Source: Variovorax paradoxus | GTDB lineage: Bacteria > Pseudomonadota > Gammaproteobacteria > Burkholderiales > Burkholderiaceae_C | Assembly (NCBI RefSeq): GCF_030815855.1 | Contig: NZ_JAUSXG010000001.1 | Location: forward strand, 1,798,001 to 1,862,000 | Reading direction: 5' to 3' | DNA length: 64,000 bases | Part shown: positions 1 through 9,605 of the stretch, piece after piece | Layout of the letters: the number at the start of each line of letters is the position of its first letter | Position numbering within the stretch: position 1 is the stretch's first letter | Translations under genes and position numbers: made by a program | Notes under the pieces: generated by a model | Database searches by the model: none | What the model saw: only the letters and a program-made list of their open reading frames with translations | Told to the model about the DNA's origin: nothing

Positions 1-1622
1 TTGTTGGCGGTCTGGGCGGCGGTCAACGTATCGATCGGCAGGCCGGCATAGGGGTCGACGTCGTCCAGGCCTTCGTCGTGCGCGTTCGAGGCGGGCACGC
101 CAGCTTGCGCCACCATGCCCAGGTGGCCGACGGTGTCGGAGCCGAACCAGAGCCGGTACAGCTTGTTCGCGAACAGCAGTTCCTCGCTGCCGATGGGGGC
201 CACCGACACCGCGGCATCGAGGGCCTCCAGCACCGTGGTGAAGCGCTCGTACGACGCCGACAACTGCTCGCGGATGCGCGTAGGCTCGGTGATGTCGGTC
301 ATCGACGTCATCCAGCCGGTCTGGTGGCCGCGCGCGTCGATCAGCGGCGACACATAGAGGCGGGCATTGAACACGCTGCCGTTCTTGCGCTTCACGCGCA
401 CCTGGAAGCCGCCGGGCAGGGCGCGTCCATGCAGTTCTTCCTCGAGCCGCTCGTTCATGACTTCGCGGTCCGACTCCAGCCAGTAGGGGAAGGGCGGCGC
501 CTGGCCCACCAGTTCGGCTTCGCTCCATCCCGTCATGGCGCAGAAAGCGGCGTTCACGTAGGTGATGCGCCCTTGCAGGTCGAGCACGCGCATGCCGGTC
601 AGCATGGAGTTTTCCATGGCGCGCCGGAAATTGGTTTCGGCGACCAGGCGCTGCTGCGCCTGCTGGCGCCGCCGGGTGTGCCGCCAGGTGCCGATCAGCA
701 TCCAGCTGGTGAGCACGCTGAGCGCGCAGACCAGCCAGAACAAGCCATTGCCGACCACGCCTTGCGAGGTGCGGTAGGCCTGCGCCCGCAGCACAAGCGC
801 GTTGCCCACGGGCGACACTGGCACTTCGTACTCATTGGTTCTTTCGGACCAGGGCAGGAGGCGCGTGCCGCCTTCCCTCGGGCTGGTGGTGTTGCCGGCG
901 ATCGGGTTGCCCTTGGCGTCGAGCAGCGACACCGCATAGCGCGCCTGCACCTCCGAGGGCATGCCGTAACGCAGCAGGCCGTCGATCGAAAACTCGCCCA
1001 GTACCACGCCCGCGAACAGGCCCTGGTCGAACAGCGGAATATGCAGCTGCAGCATGGCCGTGGGGTCCCCGCCGGCCGCCGGCTGAGAAAAAACCGGCTG
1101 GCGCAGTTCGCGCGCCAGTGCGTAGTTGCTCTCGATATCGCCCGGGCGCAGCACGTCGCCGATGAGGTGCTGCTGCGCGGGATGCACGCTCGGCGCGGAA
1201 TAGCCGGCCTTGAAGCGGCGGCGGTCGTCGATCCACGTGACCGTCTGCAATTCGGGAAACTGGCTCACCAGCGATTCTGCGCGGCTCGCGAACTCGACCG
1301 GATCGATCTCGCGGTTCGATGCATCGCGCGCGATGCGCATCAGCTGTTCCTGGCGTTCGAGCAGGCGCAGGCGCATGCGCTGCTGCGCGTACTCGACATC
1401 CCGCCGCACCGACTCCTGCTCGCGCTCGACTTCCTCGGTGCGCAGGTACCAGAACGCCGAAACGATGGCGGCCAGGAACAGCAGCACCGCCGCAATCGGC
1501 GCGAGCATGGCGACCGCATCCTGCAGCACCGGCGTCTGCCGGCGCCACCAGCGGCGCCACCAGGAAAGAGGGGACGCATTCACGGCGCTGCGGGCCACCG
1601 CCAGCGGAGAGGAAAGAGGCAT
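1..1622 (-). CDS. PAS-domain sensor histidine kinase (C-terminus outside window)
   Basis: Starts at ATG 1622 and reads off the left edge, so only about 540 N-terminal residues are visible. Membrane segments lie near residues 37-60 and 291-312. The roughly 230 residues between them should be periplasmic and look like a dCache-type sensing domain. A PAS domain follows at about 330-445 (GRITYVNAAFCAMTGWS) with a PAC-like end (MTSMTDITE), and a second PAS-like segment begins near 455. The kinase core (H and N/G boxes) is not in the window, so histidine kinase is inferred from this architecture. It is divergent from aceE across 215 bases, which suggests it and an unseen response regulator could act on the pyruvate dehydrogenase operon; that link is inference. 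Confidence 0.8.
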   Translation of the reverse strand, partial: MPLSSPLAVARSAVNASPLSWWRRWWRRQTPVLQDAVAMLAPIAAVLLFLAAIVSAFWYLRTEEVEREQESVRRDVEYAQQRMRLRLLERQEQLMRIARDASNREIDPVEFASRAESLVSQFPELQTVTWIDDRRRFKAGYSAPSVHPAQQHLIGDVLRPGDIESNYALARELRQPVFSQPAAGGDPTAMLQLHIPLFDQGLFAGVVLGEFSIDGLLRYGMPSEVQARYAVSLLDAKGNPIAGNTTSPREGGTRLLPWSERTNEYEVPVSPVGNALVLRAQAYRTSQGVVGNGLFWLVCALSVLTSWMLIGTWRHTRRRQQAQQRLVAETNFRRAMENSMLTGMRVLDLQGRITYVNAAFCAMTGWSEAELVGQAPPFPYWLESDREVMNERLEEELHGRALPGGFQVRVKRKNGSVFNARLYVSPLIDARGHQTGWMTSMTDITEPTRIREQLSASYERFTTVLEALDAAVSVAPIGSEELLFANKLYRLWFGSDTVGHLGMVAQAGVPASNAHDEGLDDVDPYAGLPIDTLTAAQTAN

Positions 1623-1752
1623 CTTCCGAGTTTAGGGGATGCTCCTTGCGCGGGGCGCTCAAGTCAGCAGTGACACTGGTTCGGGCACGGTTGCAGCCAG
1701 AGTCAACTCAAGCATGAATATCACATTAAGAAACGACTATGCGCCATTTGAA

Positions 1753-1768
1753 ATAGAAGCATTTCTAT
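1753..1768. promoter_or_regulatory. Short inverted repeat in the aceE/sensor-kinase intergenic region
   Basis: ATAGAA and TTCTAT form a perfect 6-base inverted repeat around GCAT. It lies 70 bases upstream of aceE in an AT-richer patch of a GC-rich genome. It is short and could be chance. It does not resemble the E. coli PdhR box. I could not place a convincing -35/-10 pair around it. Confidence 0.25.
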
Positions 1769-1837
1769 GAGAAACTTCCGCGCGTTGATTGAAGAGCGCA
1801 CTAAATTACAGCCACAGCCCTAAAAGGAGAGACAAGC

Positions 1838-4552
1838 ATGTCGGCAAATCCAGAGAACCTGTTCGGCTCGGCCGCGAATGACGCGGACGCCCAGGAAACC
1901 CGTGAATGGATGGATGCCCTGTCCTCCGTGATTCAAAGCGAGGGGCCTGAGCGGGCCCACTTCCTTCTGGAGCAGCTGCTCGAACATGCCCGGCAGCACA
2001 GCATCGACAAGCCGTTCTCGGCGAATACAGCCTACGTCAACACCATCGAGCCCGACCAGGAAGAGCGTTGCCCCGGCAATCTCGAGATCGAGGAGCGCCT
2101 GCGCGCCTACATGCGCTGGAATGCCATGGCGATGGTGGTCAAGGCCAACCGCCACCATCCCGCCGAAGGCGGCGACCTCGGCGGCCACATCGGCTCCTTC
2201 GCCTCGCTGGCCAACATGTTCGGCGCGGGCTTCAACCACTTCTGGCACGCCGAGAGCGAAAACCACGGCGGCGACTGTCTCTACATCCAGGGCCACGTAT
2301 CGCCCGGCATCTACGCCCGCGCCTACCTGGAAGGCCGCCTGACCGAAGAGCAGCTGCTCAACTTCCGCCAGGAAGTCGACGGCAAGGGCCTGTCGAGCTA
2401 TCCGCATCCGAAGCTGATGCCCGAGTTCTGGCAGTTTCCCACCGTATCGATGGGCCTTGGCCCGCTGATGGCCATCTACCAGGCGCGCTTCCTCAAATAC
2501 CTGCACGCCCGCGGCATCGCGAATACGGAGAACCGCAAGGTCTGGGTGTTCTGCGGCGACGGCGAAATGGACGAAGTCGAATCGATGGGCGCCATCGGCC
2601 TCGCAGCGCGCGAGAAGCTCGACAACCTGATCTTCGTGATCAACTGCAACCTGCAGCGCCTGGACGGCCCGGTGCGCGGCAACGGCAAGATCATCCAGGA
2701 ACTCGAGGGCGAATTCCGCGGCTCGGGCTGGAACGTCATCAAGCTGATCTGGGGCAACGGCTGGGACCAGCTGCTCGCGCGCGACAAGGACGGCGCGCTG
2801 CGCAAGATCATGATGGAGACCAACGACGGCGACTACCAGGCCTTCAAGGCCAACGACGGCGCCTACGTTCGCAAGCATTTCTTCGGCCGCGACCCGCGTA
2901 CGCTCGAAATGGTTTCCAAGATGAGCGACGACGACATCTGGCAACTGCGCCGCGGCGGCCACGACTCGCAGAAGGTCTATGCGGCCTTCGACGCGGCCGT
3001 GAAGCATGAAGGCCAGCCCACGGTGCTCCTGATCAAGACGGTCAAGGGCTTCGGCATGGGCAAGATCGGGGAGGGCAAGAACAACGTCCACCAGACCAAG
3101 AAGCTCAGCGACGAAGACATCATGGCCTTCCGCGACCGCTTCAACATTCCGATTCCGGACAGCAAGATCGCCGACCTGCCGTTCTACAAGCCGGCCGACG
3201 ACACGCCGGAAATGAAGTACCTGCACGAGCGCCGCAAGGCTCTCGGCGGCTACCTGCCGCACCGCCGCACCAAGGCCGACGAGGCGTTCACGGTGCCGTC
3301 GCTCGACGTCTTCAAGTCGGTGATGGAGCCCACGGCCGAAGGCCGCGAGATCTCGACCACGCAAGCCTACGTTCGCTTCCTTACGCAGTTGCTGCGCGAC
3401 AAGGCGCTGGGCCCGCGCGTCGTGCCCATCCTGGTGGACGAGGCGCGCACTTTCGGCATGGAAGGGTTGTTCCGCCAGATCGGCATCTACAACCCCGCAG
3501 GCCAGCAGTACACCCCGGTCGACAAGGACCAGGTCATGTACTACAAGGAAGACAAGGCCGGCCAGATCCTGCAGGAAGGCATCAACGAAGCCGGCGGCAT
3601 GTCCAGCTGGATTGCCGCGGCCACCTCGTACAGCACCAACAACCGCATCATGGTGCCGTTCTACGTGTACTACTCGATGTTCGGCTTCCAGCGCATCGGC
3701 GACCTGGCCTGGGCGGCCGGCGACATGCAGGCCCGCGGCTTCCTGCTCGGCGGCACCTCGGGGCGCACCACGCTGAACGGCGAAGGCCTGCAGCACGAAG
3801 ACGGCCACAGCCACATCCTGGCCAACACCATCCCGAACTGCGTGAGCTACGACCCGACCTTCGCGCACGAAGTCGGCGTGATCCTGCACCATGGCTTGAA
3901 GCGCATGGTCGAGAAGCAGGACAACGTCTATTACTACCTGACGCTGCTCAACGAGAACTACGCGATGCCCGGCCTGCAGCCCGGCACCGAAGAGCAGATC
4001 ATCAAGGGCATGTACCTGTCGAAGCAGGGCCCGGCACTGAAGGCCAAGGCACCGGCGGTTCAACTGCTGGGCAGCGGCACCATCCTGCGCGAAAGCTTTG
4101 CCGCGCAAGAGCTGCTCGAGAAGGACTGGGGCGTGTCCGCCTCGGTGTGGAGCTGCCCGAGCTTCAACGAGCTCACGCGCGACGGCCAGGATGCCGACCG
4201 CTGGAACCTGCTGCACCCGGACCAGACGCCGCGCGAATCCTTCGTGTCGCAGCAACTGTCGCCGACCACCGGTCCGGTGATCGCGTCGACCGACTACATG
4301 AAGGCCTACGCGGAACAGATTCGCCCCTTCATTCCGAAGGGCCGTACCTACAAGGTGCTGGGCACCGACGGCTTCGGCCGCAGCGACTTCCGCAACAAGC
4401 TGCGCGAGCACTTCGAAATCAACCGCCACTACATCGTCGTCGCCGCGCTCAAGGCGCTCTCCGAAGACGGTACGGTACCGGTGGCCAAGGTGGTCGAGGC
4501 GATCAAGAAGTACGGCATCAATGTCGACAAGGTCAACCCGCTCTACGCCTGA
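1838..4552 (+). CDS. aceE: Pyruvate dehydrogenase E1 component, homodimeric type
   Basis: E1 of the pyruvate dehydrogenase complex. It uses thiamine diphosphate to decarboxylate pyruvate and acetylate the E2 lipoyl arm in the cytoplasm. At 904 residues it is close to E. coli AceE (887). The ThDP-binding stretch runs from GDGEMDE (about residue 240) to [10 protein letters not shown] about 30 residues later. The active-site region [13 protein letters not shown] lies near 110-122, and the family-typical [10 protein letters not shown] is near the C-terminus. The start is ATG 1838 behind a strong AAAGGAGA ribosome site. It is the first gene of an aceE-aceF-BPH-lpdA operon and is divergent from a sensor kinase. 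The identification is secure. Confidence 0.98.
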   Translation: MSANPENLFGSAANDADAQETREWMDALSSVIQSEGPERAHFLLEQLLEHARQHSIDKPFSANTAYVNTIEPDQEERCPGNLEIEERLRAYMRWNAMAMVVKANRHHPAEGGDLGGHIGSFASLANMFGAGFNHFWHAESENHGGDCLYIQGHVSPGIYARAYLEGRLTEEQLLNFRQEVDGKGLSSYPHPKLMPEFWQFPTVSMGLGPLMAIYQARFLKYLHARGIANTENRKVWVFCGDGEMDEVESMGAIGLAAREKLDNLIFVINCNLQRLDGPVRGNGKIIQELEGEFRGSGWNVIKLIWGNGWDQLLARDKDGALRKIMMETNDGDYQAFKANDGAYVRKHFFGRDPRTLEMVSKMSDDDIWQLRRGGHDSQKVYAAFDAAVKHEGQPTVLLIKTVKGFGMGKIGEGKNNVHQTKKLSDEDIMAFRDRFNIPIPDSKIADLPFYKPADDTPEMKYLHERRKALGGYLPHRRTKADEAFTVPSLDVFKSVMEPTAEGREISTTQAYVRFLTQLLRDKALGPRVVPILVDEARTFGMEGLFRQIGIYNPAGQQYTPVDKDQVMYYKEDKAGQILQEGINEAGGMSSWIAAATSYSTNNRIMVPFYVYYSMFGFQRIGDLAWAAGDMQARGFLLGGTSGRTTLNGEGLQHEDGHSHILANTIPNCVSYDPTFAHEVGVILHHGLKRMVEKQDNVYYYLTLLNENYAMPGLQPGTEEQIIKGMYLSKQGPALKAKAPAVQLLGSGTILRESFAAQELLEKDWGVSASVWSCPSFNELTRDGQDADRWNLLHPDQTPRESFVSQQLSPTTGPVIASTDYMKAYAEQIRPFIPKGRTYKVLGTDGFGRSDFRNKLREHFEINRHYIVVAALKALSEDGTVPVAKVVEAIKKYGINVDKVNPLYA

Positions 4553-4602
4553 ACATCAACAATCAACGAACGAACGGCGCCTCACGGCGGGAGACAAACG
4601 AT

Positions 4603-6264
4603 ATGGCAGCAGTGGAAGTCAAGGTGCCGGACATCGGCGATTTCGATGAAGTCGCGGTGATCGAGGTGCTGGTGAAGGTGGGCGACACGGTCAAGGCCGA
4701 GCAGTCGCTCATCACGGTGGAATCGGACAAGGCGTCGATGGAGATTCCGTCGTCAACCGCCGGTGTGGTGAAAGAAATCAAGGTCGAGGTCGGCGGCAAG
4801 GTGAAAGAGGGCTCCGTGGTCCTCGTGCTCGAAGCCGAGGGTGCTGCCGCGGCACCGGCTTCGGCGCCTGCAGCGGCTGCTGCTGCCGCCCCGGCGCCAG
4901 CAGCGGCGCCTGCGCCGGCTGCCGCCCCCGCGGCCTCCGGTCCGGTCGAGATCAAGGTGCCGGACATCGGTGACTTCAAGGACGTCGCGGTCATCGAGCT
5001 GCTGGTGAAACCCGGCGACACGATTGCGGCCGATCAGTCGCTGATCACGGTGGAGTCGGACAAGGCCTCGATGGAAATTCCGTCGTCGGCTGCCGGCGTG
5101 CTGAAGGAACTGAAGGTCAAGGTCGGCGACACGGTCAACATCGGTGATTTGATCGCGATCCTGGAAGGTTCGGCAGGCGCGGCACCTGCGCCTGCGCAAG
5201 CTGCTGCAGCCGCCCCGGCCGCGGCAACCGCCAGCGCCCCCGCGCCGGCCGCTGCTTCGCCGGCACCTGCCGCAAGCCCGGCAGCCGCTGCTGCGCCGCA
5301 CGATCCCACCACGGCACCGACCGGCACGCTGCCGCATGCCTCCCCCTCGGTGCGCAAGTTCGCGCGCGAACTCGGCGTGCCGCTCGAGGAGGTCAAGGGC
5401 TCCGGTCCCAAGGGCCGCATCACCCAGGAAGACGTCCAGGGCTTCACCAAGGCCGTGATGAGCGGCCAGGCCAGCACCAAGGCCTCGGCAGCCAAGGCGC
5501 CGGCCGGCGGCGGCAGCGCGGACGGTGCGGCATTGGGCCTCATCCCCTGGCCCAAGGTCGACTTCACGAAGTTCGGCCCGGTCGAGCGCAAGGACCTCTC
5601 GCGCATCAAGAAGCTCAGCGGTGCCAACCTGCACCGCAACTGGGTGATGATTCCGCACGTCACCAACAACGACGAAGCCGACATCACCGAGCTCGAAGCC
5701 TTCCGCGTCTCTACCAACAAGGAAAACGAGAAGTCGGGCGTCAAGGTCACGATGCTGGCCTTCGTGATCAAGGCCGTGGTTGCGGCGCTCAAGAAGTTCC
5801 CTGACTTCAACGCCAGCCTCGACGGCGACCAGCTCGTCTACAAGCAGTACTTCAACGTCGGCTTTGCGGCCGACACGCCCAACGGGCTCGTGGTGCCGGT
5901 GCTGAAGGATGCCGACAAGAAGGGCATCCTGCAGATCAGCGCCGAGATGGGCGAACTCGCCAAGAAGGCGCGCGACGGCAAGCTCGGTTCGGCCGACATG
6001 CAGGGCGGCTGCATGTCGATCAGCTCGCTGGGCGGTATCGGCGGCACGCACTTCACGCCCATCATCAACGCCCCCGAAGTGGCCATCCTCGGCCTCTCGA
6101 AGGGCCAGATGAAGCCGGTGTGGGACGGCAAGCAGTTCGTGCCGCGCCTGACGCTGCCGCTGTCGCTGTCGTACGACCACCGCGTGATCGATGGTGCCCT
6201 GGCTGCGCGCTTCAACGCCTATTTGGGGCAAGTGCTCGCGGACTACCGTCGAATCCTGTTATGA
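4603..6264 (+). CDS. aceF: Pyruvate dehydrogenase E2, dihydrolipoyl acetyltransferase with two lipoyl domains
   Basis: E2 core of the pyruvate dehydrogenase complex, which transfers acetyl groups from lipoyl-lysine to CoA. The open frame extends upstream into aceE, but ATG 4603 with a GGCGGGAG site begins the first lipoyl domain exactly. Of 553 residues, lipoyl domains lie at about 1-78 and 115-190, each with the SDKASME lysine motif. They are joined by Ala/Pro-rich flexible linkers. The E3-binding domain is near 246-285 ([18 protein letters not shown], then GPKGRI). The acyltransferase domain ends with the catalytic DHRVIDG near 525. E. coli AceF has three lipoyl domains, so two is a variant seen in many proteobacteria. 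It overlaps the next gene by ATGA. Confidence 0.98.
   Translation: MAAVEVKVPDIGDFDEVAVIEVLVKVGDTVKAEQSLITVESDKASMEIPSSTAGVVKEIKVEVGGKVKEGSVVLVLEAEGAAAAPASAPAAAAAAAPAPAAAPAPAAAPAASGPVEIKVPDIGDFKDVAVIELLVKPGDTIAADQSLITVESDKASMEIPSSAAGVLKELKVKVGDTVNIGDLIAILEGSAGAAPAPAQAAAAAPAAATASAPAPAAASPAPAASPAAAAAPHDPTTAPTGTLPHASPSVRKFARELGVPLEEVKGSGPKGRITQEDVQGFTKAVMSGQASTKASAAKAPAGGGSADGAALGLIPWPKVDFTKFGPVERKDLSRIKKLSGANLHRNWVMIPHVTNNDEADITELEAFRVSTNKENEKSGVKVTMLAFVIKAVVAALKKFPDFNASLDGDQLVYKQYFNVGFAADTPNGLVVPVLKDADKKGILQISAEMGELAKKARDGKLGSADMQGGCMSISSLGGIGGTHFTPIINAPEVAILGLSKGQMKPVWDGKQFVPRLTLPLSLSYDHRVIDGALAARFNAYLGQVLADYRRILL
4621..4771 (+). repeat. Lipoyl-domain DNA repeat, copy 1 (in aceF)
   Basis: This 151-base lipoyl-coding segment matches 6870-7020 in lpdA with about 12 differences by eye. 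A more diverged third copy lies in the second aceF lipoyl domain (about 4954-5104). The two close copies are direct repeats about 2.2 kb apart and flank most of aceF plus the BPH gene. Confidence 0.8.
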
Positions 6265-6854
6265 CCACCGTAGTGGCCGTCCGCAAAGGCGGCCAGGTCA
6301 CGATGGCGGCCGATTCGCTGGTGACCTTCGGCGATACGCGGCTTTCGCACCGCGCCGAAGCGAATCAGAAGATCTTCACGGTCGAGGATGCGGCGGGGCA
6401 GAGCCTGTTTGCCGTGGCCGGGGCCGCTGCGCACTTCCTGGTGCTGCAGCATGCGCTGGCTGCGCAGCCGCGCGAGGCGCTGCTGTTCGGCAGCAAGCAC
6501 GAGATCTTCCGCACCTTCACGCTGTTGCATCCGGTGCTGAAAGACGCGTTCTTCATGCAGACCAAGGAAGACGAGCATGAGCCCTACGAGTCGAGCCAGT
6601 TCACGATGCTGATGGCCAATGCGAGCGGCATCTACGGCATCTACAGCTACCGCGAGGTGTTCGAGTTCAAGCAGTTCTGGGCCATCGGCTCGGGACGCAG
6701 CTTTGCGCTCGGCGCCATGCACGCGGCCTATGACATCAAGTCGCGCACGTCGCGCGACGTGGCGGAGGCAGGAATTGCCGCCGCCTGCGAATTCGATCGC
6801 AATTCGGCCCCCCCGGTCGACGTTCTCACACTCAAACTGAAAGTGTCCAAATGA
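6261..6854 (+). CDS. Proteasome/HslV-like Ntn hydrolase, probable betaproteobacterial proteasome homologue (BPH)
   Basis: A 197-residue protein with the proteasome beta-subunit/HslV fold signature. After Met removal it begins [10 protein letters not shown], like HslV, giving an N-terminal Thr1 nucleophile. Asp17 follows in [11 protein letters not shown]. The catalytic lysine is probably Lys36 of NQKIFTV, aligned with HslV Lys33 through a loop three residues longer. An AVAGAAAHF segment and [13 protein letters not shown] match conserved strand and helix regions. It is distinct from HslV: there is no hslU alongside and the C-terminus differs. The best fit is the BPH family described as tetradecameric rings in betaproteobacteria; its substrates are unknown to me. 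It overlaps aceF and lpdA by ATGA at both ends, so translation with PDH genes is probably coupled. A generic Ntn hydrolase label is the fallback. Confidence 0.8.
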   Translation: MTTVVAVRKGGQVTMAADSLVTFGDTRLSHRAEANQKIFTVEDAAGQSLFAVAGAAAHFLVLQHALAAQPREALLFGSKHEIFRTFTLLHPVLKDAFFMQTKEDEHEPYESSQFTMLMANASGIYGIYSYREVFEFKQFWAIGSGRSFALGAMHAAYDIKSRTSRDVAEAGIAAACEFDRNSAPPVDVLTLKLKVSK

Positions 6855-8693
6855 GCGAACAGCAAATCAAGGTGCCGGACATCGGCGACTTCGACGAAGT
6901 CGCGGTGATCGAGGTGCTGGTCAACGTCGGCGACACGGTCAAGGCCGAGCAGTCGCTGATCACGGTCGAATCGGACAAGGCCTCGATGGAAATTCCGTCG
7001 TCTGCCGCCGGCGTGGTGAAGTCGCTGGCTGTGAAGGTGGGCGACAAGGTGAAAGAAGGCTCCGTGGTGCTGACGCTGGAGGTGGACGGCGCCGCGGCTG
7101 CTGCGGCGCCTGCCGCTGCACCCGCACCGGCGGCTGCCGCTCAGGCGAGTGCCGCCGTGCCCCCACCACAGGCCTCCCCCAGCGGGGCAGGGAGCAAGCC
7201 CATGCCTGTGTCGAGCTACGGCGGCAAGGTCGATGTCGAGTGCGACGTGATCGTGCTCGGCGCCGGCCCGGGCGGCTACTCGGCCGCTTTCCGCGCGGCC
7301 GACCTCGGCCTGAAGGTGGTGCTCATCGAGCGCTACGCCACGCTCGGCGGCGTGTGCCTCAACGTGGGCTGCATTCCGTCGAAGGCGCTGCTGCACGTCG
7401 CGTCGGTGATGGACGAGGTCAAGCATTTCGCCGACTTGGGCGTGAGCTTCGCCGCGCCCACGGTCGACCGCGCCAAGCTGCTCGGCCACAAGAACAAGGT
7501 GGTGGGCAAGCTCACCGGCGGCCTCACGGCCATGGCCAAGATGCGCAAGGTGACGGTGCTGCGCGGCGTCGGCAATTTCATCGACCCGTACCATTTGGAA
7601 GTGGATGAGACCTCCGGCACCAGTTGGGACACCACGGGCAAGAAGCAGACCGTCAAGTTCCGCAACGCCATCATCGCGGCCGGGTCACAGTCGGTCAGCC
7701 TGCCGTTCATGCCCAAGGACGATCCGCGGATCGTCGATTCCACCGGCGCGCTCGAGATGGGCACCGACCCCAAGCGCATGCTGATCCTGGGCGGCGGCAT
7801 CATCGGCCTCGAAATGGGCACGGTGTATTCCACGCTCGGCGCGCGGCTCGACGTGGTCGAAATGCTCGACGGCTTGATGCAGGGCGCCGACCGCGACCTG
7901 GTGAAGGTGTGGCAGAAGATGAACGCGCCGCGCTTCGACAACATCATGCTCAAGACCAAGACGGTCGGCGCCGAGGCCACGAAGCAGGGCATCAAGGTCA
8001 CCTTCGAAGGCGAGCAGGCACCGAAGGAGCCGCAGGTGTACGACCTGGTGCTGCAGGCCGTGGGCCGCAGCCCGAACGGCAAGAAGATCGGCGCCGAGAA
8101 GGCCGGCGTGGCGGTGAGCGACCGCGGCTTCATTCCGGTCGACATCCAGATGCGCACCAATGTGCCGCACATCTTCGCCATCGGTGACATCGTCGGCCAA
8201 CCCATGCTGGCGCACAAGGCAGTGCATGAGGCGCACGTGGCCGCCGAAGTCATTGCCGGCGAGCAGAAGGGCGACAAGGAGCTTTCGAGCGCCGCCTTCA
8301 ACGCCCGCGTGATCCCGAGCGTGGCCTATACCGACCCCGAGGTGGCGTGGGTCGGCCTCACGGAAGACCAGGCCAAGGCCGAAGGCATCAAGATCAAGAA
8401 GGGCCACTTCCCCTGGAATGCTTCAGGCCGCGCCATTGCCAACGGCCGCGACGAGGGCTTCACCAAGCTGCTGTTCGACGCCGAGACGCATCGCATCCTG
8501 GGGTGGCGGCATTGTCGGCACGCACGCCGGCGACATGCTCGGCGAGATTGCACTGGCCATCGAAATGGGCGCCGACGAGATCGACATCGGCAAGACCATC
8601 CACCCGCACCCGACGCTGGGCGAAAGCATCGGCATGGCGGCCGAGGTGGCGCACGGTACCTGTACCGACCTGCCGCCGACAAAGAAGGCTTGA
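6851..8693 (+). CDS. lpdA: Dihydrolipoyl dehydrogenase (PDH E3) with N-terminal lipoyl domain; apparent frameshift
   Basis: E3 reoxidises dihydrolipoyl groups through FAD and a disulfide, passing electrons to NAD. An N-terminal lipoyl domain (about 1-75, SDKASME) is joined by an Ala/Pro linker. The FAD site ([15 protein letters not shown]) is near 132-146, the redox pair is in [13 protein letters not shown], and the NAD site is [12 protein letters not shown]. Reading frame 1 is good to codon CTG 8498-8500 and then becomes nonsense running to 8734. The expected ending [13 protein letters not shown] to HPHPTLGE (catalytic His) and PPTKKA lies in the next frame to TGA 8693. One extra G in the run 8500-8503 explains this. 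It is either a sequencing error or a real lesion that would remove the dimer-interface domain. A second, intact lpdA lies at 18693. Confidence 0.93.
6870..7020 (+). repeat. Lipoyl-domain DNA repeat, copy 2 (in lpdA)
   Basis: Near-identical to 4621-4771 in aceF. Differences include several silent third-position changes plus a few that alter the protein (for example VKVG to VNVG). Such close similarity between different genes suggests recent duplication or continuing gene conversion. Confidence 0.8.
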
Positions 8694-8732
8694 CCGCCTG
8701 TTGCGCCGCGCCCGAGCCATCGGAGCGGCCAT

Positions 8733-8760
8733 AAAAAACCCGCCGTGGCGGGTTTTTTTT
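8733..8760. terminator. Bidirectional rho-independent terminator
   Basis: The stem CCCGCC/GGCGGG with a GT loop is flanked by six A on one side and eight T on the other. It sits between lpdA and the convergent C40 peptidase gene and can serve both. Confidence 0.9.
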
Positions 8761-8779
8761 GGGCCTGAAGGAAGGCGGC

Positions 8780-9364
8780 TCAGTCGCCGGTGCGGGTCGC
8801 GGCGACGGCTGCGGCCTTGACCTCGTCATTGGGTGCGCCACCAAGCACGCGGCGCGCCCCATCGAACCTGCGGCTCCAGTAGCTGCCGTTCATGTCTTCC
8901 ACCCGCACCTGGGCGCCTGTGCGCGGCGAATGGATGAACTTGCCTTCGCCGACGTAGATGCCGACATGGCTGAAGGCACGGCGCATGGTGTTGAAGAAAA
9001 CGAGATCACCAGGCTTGAGCTGGCTGCGGTCGATCTTCTCGGTGGCGGCTGCCTGCTCTTCGGCGCGGCGCGGAAGCAGGTGGCCGACCGTCTGGTTGTA
9101 CATGGCGCGAACGAAGCCGCTGCAATCGAAGCCGGACTCCGCCGAGTTGCCGCCGCGGCGGTAGGGCACGCCGAGGAAGCCGATGGCAGTGACCACCAGG
9201 TCGGAAGTTCGTTCGGTGACGGTTTGACGGACCTGCTGGAGTTGCCCGATCAGACCCTTGTCGGCAAGCAAGCGAGCCAGTTCGTCATCGGTTCGGTCCT
9301 GTTGAGGAGCGGCCTGGACGGCGACGGCAAACAGGAGGGAAGCGGGTAGGACGAAAAAACGCAT
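8780..9364 (-). CDS. NlpC/P60 (C40) family cell-wall peptidase
   Basis: A predicted periplasmic peptidoglycan endopeptidase of 194 residues. The N-terminus MRFFVLPASLLFAVAVQAA is a signal peptide. The NlpC/P60 domain covers about 60-170, with the catalytic Cys in FDCSGFVRAMYN, the His in SHVGIYVG and a third polar His in KFIHSP. The family cleaves peptide stems of murein. The region between about 20 and 55 is charged and helical. It is transcribed alone towards the terminator shared with lpdA. Its start faces a 241-base AT-rich gap before a sugar dehydrogenase gene. The precise bond cut cannot be told from sequence. Confidence 0.92.
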   Translation of the reverse strand: MRFFVLPASLLFAVAVQAAPQQDRTDDELARLLADKGLIGQLQQVRQTVTERTSDLVVTAIGFLGVPYRRGGNSAESGFDCSGFVRAMYNQTVGHLLPRRAEEQAAATEKIDRSQLKPGDLVFFNTMRRAFSHVGIYVGEGKFIHSPRTGAQVRVEDMNGSYWSRRFDGARRVLGGAPNDEVKAAAVAATRTGD

Positions 9365-9509
9365 GGCGCGTAGGATATTGATGACGCACGGTTATGTCAA
9401 CCTCATCCGAATTGCCGAATGTATCTGCAAATGGTTGATTTAGTTGATATTTTTCGATTTAGCCCAAGAAAAAATGTAACGGTGGACCTTTATGAACCAT
9501 AAGCGATTG

Positions 9510-9535
9510 CCTGCGAATGGACATCCATCCGCAGG
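9510..9535. promoter_or_regulatory. 26-base near-perfect dyad upstream of sugar dehydrogenase gene
   Basis: Twelve-base arms CCTGCGAATGGA and TCCATCCGCAGG around CA pair at 11 of 12 positions. The dyad lies 70 bases upstream of ATG 9606 within the 241-base gap 9365-9605, the most AT-rich intergenic region here. A two-base centre suits a dimeric regulator operator better than an RNA hairpin. No regulator gene is adjacent. Confidence 0.45.
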
Positions 9536-9605
9536 GTGAATCGGCAAACGGGCTGGATCTCGGCGCTATTTCCAGCCAAGATGCCTCCAACTCTCCGGAA
9601 AAGAC

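Noticed and set aside
78..1673. 531-residue plus-strand open frame at the left edge
   Set aside because: Overlaps the minus-strand sensor kinase, whose translation shows membrane segments and PAS motifs; the plus frame is His/Arg/Ala-rich with no domain.
1820..4429. 869-residue open frame antisense to aceE
   Set aside because: Shadow of a GC-rich gene; no ribosome site, no recognisable domains, while the plus strand encodes AceE end to end.
4840..5310. Tandem repeats
   Set aside because: These are degenerate GCN/CCN codons of Ala/Pro linkers in aceF, also at 7090-7200 and 17665-17750, not satellite DNA.
4753..6231. 492-residue open frame antisense to aceF
   Set aside because: Shadow of the E2 gene with Arg/Gly-rich low-complexity translation.
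8494..8510. Programmed frameshifting in lpdA
   Set aside because: GGGG alone is not a known slippery heptamer, no stimulatory pseudoknot or internal Shine-Dalgarno is evident, and E3 genes are not known to use recoding.
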